Assembly: GCF_000196615.1 (NCBI RefSeq) | Contig: NC_014306.1 | Coordinates: 4,092,001 to 4,156,000 of the forward strand | Origin: Erwinia billingiae Eb661 | GTDB lineage: Bacteria > Pseudomonadota > Gammaproteobacteria > Enterobacterales > Enterobacteriaceae | Length of the DNA: 64,000 nt | Reading direction: 5' to 3' | Shown here: positions 9,248 to 17,955 of the stretch, in pieces | Layout of the letters: the number at the start of each line of letters is the position of its first letter | How positions within the stretch are numbered: the first letter of the stretch is position 1 | Made by a program: the position numbers and the translations under genes | Notes under the pieces: model-generated | What the model was told of the DNA's origin: nothing | What the model saw: only the letters and a program-made list of their open reading frames with translations | Databases searched by the model: none

Positions 9248-11398
9248 TTACGCGTTAAGCATGTAGCCAAACAGACGCTTCACGCCATTCTCATCGGCTT
9301 CGGCATAGACGCCCTGCAGTTCCGGCGAGAAGCCAGGCAGCAGATTAAGCCCTTCTTCCAGTGCCAGGAAGTAGCGTTGAACCGCCCCGCCCCAAGCTTC
9401 GCCAGGCACAACACAGAGCACGCCCGGAGGATAAGGCAGTGCGCCTTCCGCCGCGATGCGTCCTTCCGCCTTCGCAATCGGCACCAGCTCGACGTTGCCA
9501 CGAATAAATTCGATATTGGCATCCTGCGGGTTCATCATCACTTTTGGCAGGCTTTCCTGACGGAACATCGCCTTCTGCAAATCCTTCACGCCATAGCTGA
9601 CGTACAGCTGATGCATCTCCTGACAGAGACGACGCAGGGTGTAACCTGCGTAGCGCTTCGCATTCTTGCGGTAGATGGTTGGCAGTACGTCGGATAACAG
9701 CGCATCCTCTTTGACGTGCTGTTCGAACTGCGCCAGCTTAGCCACCAGATGGGCCATTTTCTCGACGCTCTCTGCGGGCGTCAGCAGGAACAGGATCGAG
9801 TTAAGGTCGCATTTCTCTGGCACCACGCCATTTTCGCGCAGGTAGTTAGCCAGGATAGTGGCCGGGATGCCGAAGGACGCGTACTGACCGTTGGCGGCAT
9901 CGATGCCCGGCGTGGTCAGCAGCAGCTTACAGGGATCGATCAGGTACTGATCTTTCTCGTAGCCCTCAAAGCCATGCCAGTCAGCGCGCGGCGCAAAGCT
10001 AAAGTAGCGGGCATCCGAGGCGATGATTTCGGTTTTCGCATCCTGCCAGGGTTTGCCGTCCACTTCATCGGGAATAAACGGCTTAATCATTTCGCAGCGG
10101 GCAAGGATTGCTTTACGGGCATCGATGCCGAGGGTGACGCACTCGTGCCACAGGCGACGCCCTGCTTCGCCCTGATGCATTTTGGCATTCACGTCCAGCG
10201 CGGCAAACAGCGGATAGAACGGGCTGGTTGAGGCGTGCAGCATAAAGGCATTGTTGAGGCGTTTATGGCTACAGAAGCGCTTCTGGCCGCGCAGGTGGTT
10301 ATCTTTTTTATGGATCTGCGAGGTTTGCGAGAAACCGGCCTGCTGTTTATGCACCGACTGGGTAACAAAGATGCCCGGATCGTTTTCATTGAGTTCCAGC
10401 AGCAGCGGCGAGCAGGCTTCCATCACCGGAATAAACTGTTCATAGCCGACCCATGCCGAGTCAAACAGGATGTAGTCGCAGAGGTGGCCGATGCTGTCGA
10501 TCACTCTACGGGCGTTATAGACGGTGCCGTCGTAGGTGCCAAGCTGGATCACCGCCAGGCGGAAAGGACGGGCTTCCTGCGCGCGTTCCGGCGCCACCTG
10601 TTTAATCTGCTCGCGGATGTAGTCCTCGTTAAAGCAGCGCGCATCGATACCGCCGATAAAGCCAAACGGGTTGCGGGCGGTTTCGAGGTAGATCGGGGTC
10701 GCACCGGCCTGGATCAACGCGCCGTGGTGGTTCGATTTATGGTTGTTGCGGTCGAAGAGCACCAGGTCCCCGCGCGTCAGCAAGGCGTTGGTCACCACTT
10801 TATTGGCGCTGGAGGTGCCGTTCAGCACGAAATAGGTTTTATCGGCGTTGAAGACTTTCGCGGCAAACTTTTGTGCATGTTTCGCCGATCCTTCGTGGAT
10901 CAGCAGGTCGCCCAGCTTTACGTCGGCATTGCACATATCGGCGCGGAAGACGTTTTCGCCGAAGAAGTCGAAGAACTGACGTCCAGCTGGGTGCTTTTTG
11001 AAGAAAGCGCCGCCCTGGTGGCCGGGACAGGCAAAGGTGCTGTTATCCATCGCGACATATTTGGTCAGCGTATTAAAGAACGGCGGCAGCAGTTCGCTCT
11101 GGTATTCGGACGCGGCGGCTTCGAGTTTGATCGCATCGTCCCCGGCACCGGTCAGCAGGCCGACGTTTTCCGGCAGGTCAATTTCCTGTTCCTGCTCAGG
11201 GTAGTCCAGCGAGATAAACACCGGCAGGTTAAAGCCGGTATGGCGCAGCAGCGCCAGCATGCCGCTACGGGAGTCGGCAACAGAAACGACCACCGCCGCC
11301 ACATCCGTAAAATCAGTTTTCTCCAGCGTAACGACTTCGCGTCCGGTCTGGAGGTGGATAGCCACAGTGGTGCTGGCTGCAATTTTCAGTGGTGTCAT
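9248..11398 (-). CDS. speC: Ornithine decarboxylase SpeC
   Basis: PLP enzyme (fold type I, prokaryotic Orn/Lys/Arg decarboxylase family) that converts ornithine to putrescine and CO2 in the cytosol. The 716 residues align throughout with E. coli SpeC (711). Key blocks are NSTFACPGHQGGAFFKKHP, FDRNNHKSNHHGA, the PLP-binding Lys in TQSVHKQQAGFSQTSQ and the C-terminal LPYPPGVLCVVPGEAWGG. The order mltC...speC...tRNA-Phe is as in E. coli, but nupG and yqgA are missing and other genes fill the gaps. The biosynthetic (SpeC) rather than inducible (SpeF) assignment rests on this synteny and on the lack of an adjacent potE antiporter. Confidence 0.95.
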   Translation of the reverse strand: MTPLKIAASTTVAIHLQTGREVVTLEKTDFTDVAAVVVSVADSRSGMLALLRHTGFNLPVFISLDYPEQEQEIDLPENVGLLTGAGDDAIKLEAAASEYQSELLPPFFNTLTKYVAMDNSTFACPGHQGGAFFKKHPAGRQFFDFFGENVFRADMCNADVKLGDLLIHEGSAKHAQKFAAKVFNADKTYFVLNGTSSANKVVTNALLTRGDLVLFDRNNHKSNHHGALIQAGATPIYLETARNPFGFIGGIDARCFNEDYIREQIKQVAPERAQEARPFRLAVIQLGTYDGTVYNARRVIDSIGHLCDYILFDSAWVGYEQFIPVMEACSPLLLELNENDPGIFVTQSVHKQQAGFSQTSQIHKKDNHLRGQKRFCSHKRLNNAFMLHASTSPFYPLFAALDVNAKMHQGEAGRRLWHECVTLGIDARKAILARCEMIKPFIPDEVDGKPWQDAKTEIIASDARYFSFAPRADWHGFEGYEKDQYLIDPCKLLLTTPGIDAANGQYASFGIPATILANYLRENGVVPEKCDLNSILFLLTPAESVEKMAHLVAKLAQFEQHVKEDALLSDVLPTIYRKNAKRYAGYTLRRLCQEMHQLYVSYGVKDLQKAMFRQESLPKVMMNPQDANIEFIRGNVELVPIAKAEGRIAAEGALPYPPGVLCVVPGEAWGGAVQRYFLALEEGLNLLPGFSPELQGVYAEADENGVKRLFGYMLNA

Positions 11399-11952
11399 AG
11401 CACAAATCCTCAGGCGTCAAGGATGAGTGGGTGCCAGAGGCACAGCAATGGGAGACGGCAATAGCCCTCTTCCGGCGAAAGGTGTCAGACAGGTGAACAG
11501 CCAACAGGGTCCGGCTTCAACCGATAGACATCAGTAAAATCAGATCGCGTCTGTTTTTACTCATGGCCAACAGTAAGCGTATGAAAACCTCACCGCACGG
11601 TGAGAGATTTTTTCGACAGGATGTGACAAGCGGATCGGCGCGCCAGCGACATACGTGAATGTCGGGTACAGGTGCTGTTTTTCAGCAGTGAACCAGGCAT
11701 GGCGGCGACCTTAAAGTGGCGTGGTGACGTTATCCGTCAGAGTGGGCGCAATGATGGCACTTTTTTTTTTCAGGTTCAAGACGGCGGGTGAATTTAGCGG
11801 CTGGCGGCAGGTTGGCTAACCTATTGATATTTAGCAGGTAAAATTGTCGATAAAAATAAAAAAGGTTATTTTTCTGTTGGTTATGCAGTTTTGTTGCAAA
11901 GATATTCAACGGGGTGAAGGTCAACACCGGCTTCGTGGTTTGGCGTCAGCAT
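11399..11952. other. Gene-free region upstream of speC
   Basis: About 550 bases hold the speC promoter region and leader. I see no convincing gene. A 15-codon open frame at 11564-11517 on the minus strand has no ribosome binding site. A run of ten T at 11761-11770 is followed by AT-rich sequence. Confidence 0.5.
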
Positions 11953-12038
11953 AGAGCGCGGTATCCGAGACGCCGTAAATCCGTCCCTGGAGGCTTGGCT
12001 GCGGCATCCCTGCCGCAGACACTCGGCTACCGCGCTCT
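11953..12038. repeat. Nested inverted-repeat intergenic element
   Basis: Outer arms AGAGCGCGGTATCCGAG (11953-11969) and CTCGGCTACCGCGCTCT (12022-12038) pair at 16 of 17 positions. Inside them is a second perfect hairpin, TGCGGCA-TCCC-TGCCGCA (12000-12017), next to the string GTCCCTGGAGGC. The form suggests a mobile or repetitive extragenic element of the ERIC/MITE kind; similar CCCTGGAGGC-containing repeats are, from memory, common in Erwinia and Pantoea genomes. Confidence 0.6.
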
Positions 12039-12298
12039 TTGCCGCCACCTTATAACATTCGTGTAGTTGATAGGTTTGGTGGATACACAGGTCAAAGGCA
12101 GGGTTTGTTTGGCTTAGAGCTGGCAGGCAGCACTAATCTGCTTTTGAAGTGTGTTGCCCCTATTTAAGCAGGCGACTTTGAAGCTTAGGGGAAGGGAGAG
12201 AGAGTTGATAAGCAAAGCATCGGCGACAGGGATGTCGCCGCTGAGCCCCCAGGGATGGGTGCACGGCGTCTTTGTGTTCAACTCTCTCTTCCTGAGCG

Positions 12299-12498
12299 TG
12301 CCACCAGAACATACAGACGACTTTCCGCATTCCAGCCCACTGTCCCGTCAACCTTGCCACCCCAACTCACAGACGACTTACCGTACTCCACAGCCCACTC
12401 TCACCCAATCTTGCCACCCCACCCACAGACGACTTACCGTACTCCACAGCCCACTCTCCTCCTACTTTGCCACCAGAAAAAACAGACGACCTACCAAA
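12299..12498. repeat. 56-57 bp tandem repeat, about 3.5 copies
   Basis: Units begin with ACAGACGAC at 12313, 12369, 12425 and 12482 and share ACCGTACTCCACAGCCCACT and TTGCCACC. Units two and three are nearly identical; the outer copies are degenerate. The last unit runs up to the stop of the adjacent FAD oxidoreductase gene. No unique spacers separate the units, so it is not a CRISPR. Confidence 0.75.
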
Positions 12499-12506
12499 CC
12501 CCAGAG

Positions 12507-13835
12507 CTACAGCCAGTGCTGCGCCGCGATCTTCTCGCCGTCGCTGAAGCGCGCCATCCGAAATGCCGTGGGATCGACTATCGGTTTTGAACCGATCACC
12601 AAATCAGCCATCAACTGCCCTGCGGCGGGCGCGATGCCGAAACCGTGCCCGGAAAAACCGGTGGCGATGAACAGACCGGGCACCGTTGGCGCGCCTGAAA
12701 TCACCGGGATCGCATCCGGCATCGTGTCGATCATTCCGCCCCAACTTTGCGCGACCTGCACGTTGCCCAGCGCTGGCAACCACTGCTGCAGATTAATCAG
12801 GATCTGTTTGAGCACCGCCGGATCGATCTGTGGATCCAACACCCGGATCCGCTCATACAGCGAGACTTTATCCGCCTGACCAGGCCGCCAGTGCAACGCT
12901 TCTTCCACAAAACGCTGCCCCAACCGCAACTGTAACGCCTTGCGCTCCTGCCAGAACGCCGGGAAAAAAGCCTTCAGAAAACGTAACGAATCAGGCGTGA
13001 TATCGGCGGTATTGAGCGCGGAACTGGCGATGGTCAGCCCACCGTCCAACCGCTTGCGCATCGCGACGCCGCCAAAACTGACGCAGGGCGCGATTTCACA
13101 ATTTACCGGCCGGGTTCTCATCACCGTCGACAAAACCTTTAATTGCGGCAAGGTGATCCCCATTCCCTGCAACAACAACCGGGACCAGACGCCGCCAGCC
13201 ACCACCACCGACTGACAGGCCACCGCTCCGTGCTCGGTCACCACGTGACTCACCCGTCCGGCAGCACGCTCAATGGTTCGCACGGCGCAATGCTGCTGAA
13301 TATTCACTCCCAACGCCATCGCGTACATCGCCATCGCGGGCGCGGCTTTTTGTGGCTCGGCCCGACCATCCAACGGCGTCCACATGCCACCGGCTATCGC
13401 CTGATTCAGGCCCGGAAGCCTGGCGGCGGTCTGCGCTGCCGACAGCATTTCACTGTGAATATCATACTGACGGGCTTCGTCACACCAACGCTGATGCCGA
13501 TCGCGCTGCGCTTCAGTGCGTGAGGTGTAGAGAATGCCCTCGCGGCGAAAACCGGTTTCCCGACCCACCAACTGATTCATCCCCTCCCACATTCTCAAAC
13601 TTTGTTCGATCAACGGCAGCTCGCGCAGATCGCGCCCGGCCCGGCGGCACCAGCCCCAGTTGCGGCTGGATTGCTCGGCGGCAACGGTGCCCTTCTCCAA
13701 CAGAACAACCTGGATCCCTCGCTGAGCCAGCGACAACGCCGTCGCCACCCCAATAATCCCTCCACCGATCACCACCACTTCCGCCTGTGTCGGGAAGATT
13801 GCCGACGATGGCACTAAATCAACGACTGGACCCAT
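12507..13835 (-). CDS. FAD-dependent amine/amino-acid oxidoreductase (DadA/DAO family)
   Basis: A 442-residue protein of the D-amino-acid oxidase-like fold (PF01266). The N-terminal dinucleotide-binding motif VVIGGGIIGVATALSLAQRG spans about residues 21-40, and the C-terminal FAD-binding end GLFIATGFSGHGFGIAPAAG is present. The family oxidises amino acids, sarcosine or other secondary amines; the exact substrate cannot be read from sequence. It is 13 bases downstream of a short-chain dehydrogenase and follows an IclR regulator on the same strand, opposite an amino-acid ABC importer, which suggests that it degrades the imported compound. Confidence 0.8.
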   Translation of the reverse strand: MGPVVDLVPSSAIFPTQAEVVVIGGGIIGVATALSLAQRGIQVVLLEKGTVAAEQSSRNWGWCRRAGRDLRELPLIEQSLRMWEGMNQLVGRETGFRREGILYTSRTEAQRDRHQRWCDEARQYDIHSEMLSAAQTAARLPGLNQAIAGGMWTPLDGRAEPQKAAPAMAMYAMALGVNIQQHCAVRTIERAAGRVSHVVTEHGAVACQSVVVAGGVWSRLLLQGMGITLPQLKVLSTVMRTRPVNCEIAPCVSFGGVAMRKRLDGGLTIASSALNTADITPDSLRFLKAFFPAFWQERKALQLRLGQRFVEEALHWRPGQADKVSLYERIRVLDPQIDPAVLKQILINLQQWLPALGNVQVAQSWGGMIDTMPDAIPVISGAPTVPGLFIATGFSGHGFGIAPAAGQLMADLVIGSKPIVDPTAFRMARFSDGEKIAAQHWL

Positions 13836-13848
13836 GACTTACCCTCAC

Positions 13849-14553
13849 TTAGTATTGATCTTCCACGGTCCAGTTCACCGGGATCTCCGCAATGCTGGTG
13901 GTGGTCGGCAGCTCCAGCACCGTGCGCACCAGATGCGCCAAATCCTCGGGCTGCGTCATCTTCTCCGCCGGCACTTCCGTCAGCGCGGTGCCCATATCGG
14001 TCGCAACATACCCCGGACAGATGGCGGTGGATCGAATGCCGTCTTCATCACCAATCCGCCGCAGACCGTGAGCCAGCGCCAGTGCAGCAAACTTGCTCAT
14101 CGCGTACAGGCTTGAACGCTCTGCGCGCACGCGCTTACCGGATAACGAAACCAGCGTCACAATCCGCCCGCTGCCGCTGGCTACCAGATGCGGCCAGGCC
14201 TTGCGGCTCAGACGCATCGGCGACTTCACGTTGACGTCAAAAGTGCGGTCAAACTCGTCGTCGGTGGCGGTCAGCACCGAAACCGGCAGCATCATCCCGG
14301 CGTTATGGATCACCGCGTCGATGCGGCCAAATTTTGCGATGGTGGCCGCAATCCAGTCGTCTTCGGTGGCGCCATCCAGCGCATCAAATCGACAGACCAG
14401 CTGATGCTCAGGATCGGCGTTGGCCACCTCTTCCGGCGTCCGGCATCCCAGGCTCACCGCCCAACCGTTCGCCAATAAATTTGCGGCAATGGCCGCACCA
14501 ATTCCACGGCTGGCACCGCTGATCAGCGCCACGCGCCGGGTAGAAGCATTCAT
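13849..14553 (-). CDS. Short-chain dehydrogenase/reductase (SDR)
   Basis: Classical SDR of 234 residues with cofactor motif ISGASRGIGAAIA (residues 11-23), the structural NAG near residue 85 (VIHNAGMMLP), and the catalytic Tyr-x3-Lys in SLYAMSKFA, preceded by the active-site Ser in VSLSG. Uses NAD(P)(H) on an unknown alcohol or ketone. It lies between the IclR gene and the FAD oxidoreductase and is probably co-transcribed with them. Confidence 0.85.
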   Translation of the reverse strand: MNASTRRVALISGASRGIGAAIAANLLANGWAVSLGCRTPEEVANADPEHQLVCRFDALDGATEDDWIAATIAKFGRIDAVIHNAGMMLPVSVLTATDDEFDRTFDVNVKSPMRLSRKAWPHLVASGSGRIVTLVSLSGKRVRAERSSLYAMSKFAALALAHGLRRIGDEDGIRSTAICPGYVATDMGTALTEVPAEKMTQPEDLAHLVRTVLELPTTTSIAEIPVNWTVEDQY

Positions 14554-14568
14554 CAGGTTATTCTCCAG

Positions 14569-15372
14569 TTAGCTCATTGATGCCCGCAGACGCGTATCCA
14601 GCGGACTTAACATCGGTTCTACGCCAGCCACTTCTTCCTGCAATAACGCCACATAGCGCTGCACGGCGTCCGGCGTCAAACGGGGTGACAATACGGTTAA
14701 GCCCAGCGATCCCACCACGCCCGCACCCGCCACGCGGATCGGCACCGACACTCCGCCGATCCCCGGCAATAATTCGCCAGGATCCAGCGCGTAACCGCGC
14801 GAGGCGGTTTGATCGATCAACGACTGCAGTCGGGTTTTGGTCAGGATCGGCCAATTATTCAGCCGCAGCGCATTACGTTCGAGGATCGCCTGCTGCGTCT
14901 CCGCGTCGAGAAACGACAGGATCGCCAGACTGCCGGGACCCAGACCGAGCGGCACCGCGCCGCCTATCGAGCCGGTCAGCGTCTGCATCTGAAAATCACT
15001 GTCATAACGGTCGATACACACCGAATCATCACGGTCGCGCGCCATCAGCATCACCGTCTCGCCGGTCAACTGCCGCAGACGTTCCAGCGCCGGCTGGAAG
15101 TGGCGACGCAGGCCTGGCCCTTTGGCCGCCTTCGCCCCGTAAATCAGGAGCTTGGTGCCCAGCCGGTAGCACTTATCCCCCTGGGCTTTATGCAACAGCT
15201 GATGATCCACCAGCGAATTCAAAATGCGGTGACAGGTCACCTTGTTGAGCCCGGACAGCTCGCACAGCGTTTTCAGCGTCAGACCTTCGCTGCCCACGTC
15301 TGAAACCAGGTCCAGCAGCATCACCGCACGGTCCAGAAGCTGGACCCCGTTTTTCCCCTGAGCGTCGCTCAT
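14569..15372 (-). CDS. IclR family transcriptional regulator
   Basis: 267 residues: winged helix-turn-helix at about 10-72 (ALMLLDLVSDVGSEGLTLKTL-like start, then LNKVTCHRILNSLVDH) and IclR effector-binding domain from about 80, with the usual GSIGGAVPLGLGPGSLAILSF and the C-terminal GVVGSLGLTVLSPRLT blocks. It is divergent from the ABC transporter operon beginning at 15603; a near-perfect palindrome lies just before its start codon, pointing to autoregulation and control of both directions. Confidence 0.9.
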   Translation of the reverse strand: MSDAQGKNGVQLLDRAVMLLDLVSDVGSEGLTLKTLCELSGLNKVTCHRILNSLVDHQLLHKAQGDKCYRLGTKLLIYGAKAAKGPGLRRHFQPALERLRQLTGETVMLMARDRDDSVCIDRYDSDFQMQTLTGSIGGAVPLGLGPGSLAILSFLDAETQQAILERNALRLNNWPILTKTRLQSLIDQTASRGYALDPGELLPGIGGVSVPIRVAGAGVVGSLGLTVLSPRLTPDAVQRYVALLQEEVAGVEPMLSPLDTRLRASMS

Positions 15373-15383
15373 CGCCCCTCCAG

Positions 15384-15402
15384 AATTCCACTATGTGGAA
15401 TT
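15384..15402. promoter_or_regulatory. Palindrome, candidate IclR operator
   Basis: AATTCCAC-TAT-GTGGAATT is a perfect inverted repeat 12 bases upstream of the IclR start codon. A second, degenerate copy (TTTCAATATGTGGTTTT) follows near 15416-15432. IclR-family operators are often palindromes with a TGGAAT-like half site, so the match is good in kind. Confidence 0.6.
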
Positions 15403-15602
15403 TTTAATTATAAGATTTCAATATGTGGTTTTTTGTTGACTAAATTTCTAGCAGATTTCACACTCGGTTGGCAAGTGAGATGCATTTTTAAGCACACCAG
15501 GGCTAAAAAAGAATCAGAGCATCGCGCTGCCGACAGACCAAAACCTGAGCCGAAAAGGCCGGAAATCACCTGCAATCACCACGACATCGGAAGGATGTAA
15601 AC

Positions 15603-16418
15603 ATGAAAAGAAATCGCGCACTGATGGCTCTTTCCCTGCTGATTATGGCTCCTGTTATTACCCATGCTGACACCCTGTCCGATATCAAAAGTCGTGGCGT
15701 ACTGACCGTGGGTATCAAAAACGATTATCCGCCGTACGGCTTTATGAATGCCGAGGGCAAAACGGTCGGCTTTGAAGTGGATCTAGCGCGATCCATCGCC
15801 GCTAACCTGCTCGGATCACCCGACAAAATCAAACTGGTGCCGGTCAACGCCTCTAACCGCATTCAGTTTCTGCAGTCCGGCCAGATCGACCTGATTATGG
15901 CCACGCTGGGCGTAACGCCAGAGCGCGCCAAAGAAATTGATTTCACCGTTGAGTATGTTTCGGCAGCGGGCCCGTCGGTGATGGCGCGCAAAGAAGCCAA
16001 ATTCAACCAGTGGGAACAGCTGAAAGGCCAGAAAATCTGCGGCATTCAGGGCTCTTACTACAACAAAACGCTGACGCAGAAATACGGCATCCAGCTGGTG
16101 AACTTCACTGCCCTGCCGGAAGCCTATCGCGCGTTGCAGGATAACCGCTGCGTGGCGATGGTCTTCGATGACATGACCTTGCAGAACAAGCTGGGCGAGC
16201 CGGGCTGGAGCGACTACAAAATTGCCATCAAGCCTTACGAGTTCCTGCCGATGGCGGGCGGACTGCGCAAGGGTGACGAGGCGTTCAAAAACGCGGTTAA
16301 CGCGGCAATCGTGAAAACGGAAGGCGAAAACAAGCTGGTTGAATGGCAGAGCACCTACCATATGCCGCCCTCTGACTACATCACTAAGCGTGCCGAAGCC
16401 GCCCGCGCAGCCAAGTAA
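15603..16418 (+). CDS. Polar amino-acid ABC transporter, periplasmic binding protein
   Basis: 271 residues of the family 3 solute-binding proteins (SBP_bac_3). Signal peptide MKRNRALMALSLLIMAPVITHA, cleaved before DT. Typical lobe motifs are GVLTVGIKNDYPPYGF and GKTVGFEVDLARSIA (about residues 33-62) and QSGQIDLIMATLGVTPERAKEIDF. First gene of a five-gene unit with two permeases, an ATPase and a flavin oxidase, and divergent from iclR-SDR-FAD oxidase. The ligand is a polar amino acid or an amine; it is not predictable further. Confidence 0.9.
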   Translation: MKRNRALMALSLLIMAPVITHADTLSDIKSRGVLTVGIKNDYPPYGFMNAEGKTVGFEVDLARSIAANLLGSPDKIKLVPVNASNRIQFLQSGQIDLIMATLGVTPERAKEIDFTVEYVSAAGPSVMARKEAKFNQWEQLKGQKICGIQGSYYNKTLTQKYGIQLVNFTALPEAYRALQDNRCVAMVFDDMTLQNKLGEPGWSDYKIAIKPYEFLPMAGGLRKGDEAFKNAVNAAIVKTEGENKLVEWQSTYHMPPSDYITKRAEAARAAK

Positions 16419-16435
16419 GCGGCGGGAGCGTAACG

Positions 16436-17146
16436 ATGTTCGGACTCGATTATTCCTGGCTGCTGGATCCGACCTATCAGCAATGGCTGCTTCAGGGCGT
16501 GGTGCAGACGCTGGAGCTGGCGGCACTCTCTTCGGTGATTGCCATCGTCATCGGCCTGGCCGGTGCGCTTGGGCTGACCTTCAAAATCGCCTGGCTTGAT
16601 GCGCTAATCGAGCTGTTTGTAGAGCTGTTTCGCAACACGCCGCCGCTGCTGCAGATGCTGTTTTTCTACTTCACCCTGACGCAGATTGGCTTTACCGCCA
16701 CCGATCCGGTTACCGGGCTGCAGGTGCCGCTGGTCAGCGCCTTCGCCTCGGCAACCGTCTCGCTCAGCCTGTTTGGCGGCGCGCTGTGCATTGAAGCCTT
16801 TCGTTCCGGCTTTGATGCGGTGCCGAAAGCCACGCTGGAGGCGGCGCGATCCCTCGGCTATTCCCGCTGGGGACTGTTTGTGCACGTGCAGGCGCCGATT
16901 GCGTCACGCATCTGCCTGCCGCCGCTGACCAACGTACTGACCAATTTATTTAAAACCACCTCGCAGGCGTCGGTAATCACCGTGCCGGAGCTGATGTATG
17001 CCGCCGGACAGATCTACAACGACACCTTCCGCACGCTGGAAGTGATGCTGTTAGTGCTGCTGATTTATGTGGTGCTGGTCAGCCTGCTGGTGTGGTTTAT
17101 CGGCTGGGTCGAGCGTCGTCTCGCCTATCCCGGCTACGGAGGTTAA
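16436..17146 (+). CDS. Amino-acid ABC transporter permease (HisM/GlnP type)
   Basis: 236-residue inner-membrane protein with about five transmembrane helices and the EAA loop FDAVPKATLEAARSLGYSRW near residue 125, which contacts the ATPase. The NTPPLLQMLFFYF segment near residue 63 is the conserved entry motif of this permease family. It lies 18 bases after the binding protein and 3 bases before the second permease. Confidence 0.9.
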   Translation: MFGLDYSWLLDPTYQQWLLQGVVQTLELAALSSVIAIVIGLAGALGLTFKIAWLDALIELFVELFRNTPPLLQMLFFYFTLTQIGFTATDPVTGLQVPLVSAFASATVSLSLFGGALCIEAFRSGFDAVPKATLEAARSLGYSRWGLFVHVQAPIASRICLPPLTNVLTNLFKTTSQASVITVPELMYAAGQIYNDTFRTLEVMLLVLLIYVVLVSLLVWFIGWVERRLAYPGYGG

Positions 17147-17148
17147 TC

Positions 17149-17955
17149 ATGGATGCGCTCTATCTGAAGCGAAAGCGCCAGACCAAGCAGGCCTTTGCGC
17201 TGCTGGCGCTGATCGGACTGCTGTTAAGCATCTTTAACGATCCGGGTGGCGAATGGCATCAGGTGTGGTTGCGGCTGCCGCTGCTGTTAACCGGCAGTCA
17301 GCAAGGCTGGCCATGGTCGGGCGGCTTTGTGCTGAATATCTATATCAGCATTGTAAGCATGGCGCTTTCCACCGTGTTTGGCCTGCTGCTGGGGCTGGCG
17401 ATGATGGCCAAACGCCGCTGGCTCAGCCTGCCGGCCCGCGCGCTGATGAACTTTCTGCGCAACGCGCCCTGGCTGGTGCTGCTGTTCTCGATGCTCTACC
17501 TGCTGCCCTATCACGCCTCGCTGTTTGGCATTTCCTTTACCTTCTCACCGCTGTTTAAGGCGATTGTCGGGCTGAGCCTGCCCACCGCCGCCAACTTCGC
17601 CGAAGTGATCCGCGGTGCCGTGCAGTCGGTGCACAGCGGTCAGTGGGAATCCGCGCGCTCGATGGGCTACAGCTACTGGCAGATCTACCGACTGGTGATC
17701 CTGCCGCAGGCCTTCCGCCGCATCATCCCCGGCTGGATGAACCTGTATGCGCTGCTGACCATCTCCACCGCGCTGGCCACCGTCACCGGCGTGCAGGAAG
17801 TGGTCACGCTGTTGCGCACCACGCTGGCGACCGAAGGGGAAAGCACGCTGGTTTACTTCTACGTGACCGTGCTGCTGATGTTCTTCTTTTATTGCTACCC
17901 GATTGCGCTGCTGGCGCGTCGGCTGGAAAAAAATACCAAAGGGGAAGCTATATGA
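17149..17955 (+). CDS. Amino-acid ABC transporter permease
   Basis: 268 residues. The start at 17149 (MDALYLKRKRQ) is chosen because GGAGG lies 5 bases upstream; an earlier in-frame start would overlap the previous gene. About five transmembrane helices, family motif NAPWLVLLFSMLYLLP near residue 104 and EAA loop SVHSGQWESARSMGYSYW near 160. Forms a heterodimer with the preceding permease. Its stop overlaps the ATPase start (ATGA). Confidence 0.88.
   Translation: MDALYLKRKRQTKQAFALLALIGLLLSIFNDPGGEWHQVWLRLPLLLTGSQQGWPWSGGFVLNIYISIVSMALSTVFGLLLGLAMMAKRRWLSLPARALMNFLRNAPWLVLLFSMLYLLPYHASLFGISFTFSPLFKAIVGLSLPTAANFAEVIRGAVQSVHSGQWESARSMGYSYWQIYRLVILPQAFRRIIPGWMNLYALLTISTALATVTGVQEVVTLLRTTLATEGESTLVYFYVTVLLMFFFYCYPIALLARRLEKNTKGEAI

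Noticed and set aside
10235..11464. 409-residue open frame on the plus strand across speC
   Set aside because: Shadow of speC on the other strand; composition is His/Gln/Arg-rich with no domain and no ribosome binding site.
11517..11564. 15-codon leader peptide upstream of speC (like the speFL leader of inducible ornithine decarboxylase)
   Set aside because: No ribosome binding site and no resemblance to the known leader.
12299..12498. CRISPR array
   Set aside because: The 56-57 base units are contiguous and lack unique spacers; no cas genes are nearby.
12151..12879. 242-residue plus-strand frame over the tandem repeat
   Set aside because: Proline/Thr-rich translation of the repeat that runs into the antisense of a real oxidoreductase gene.
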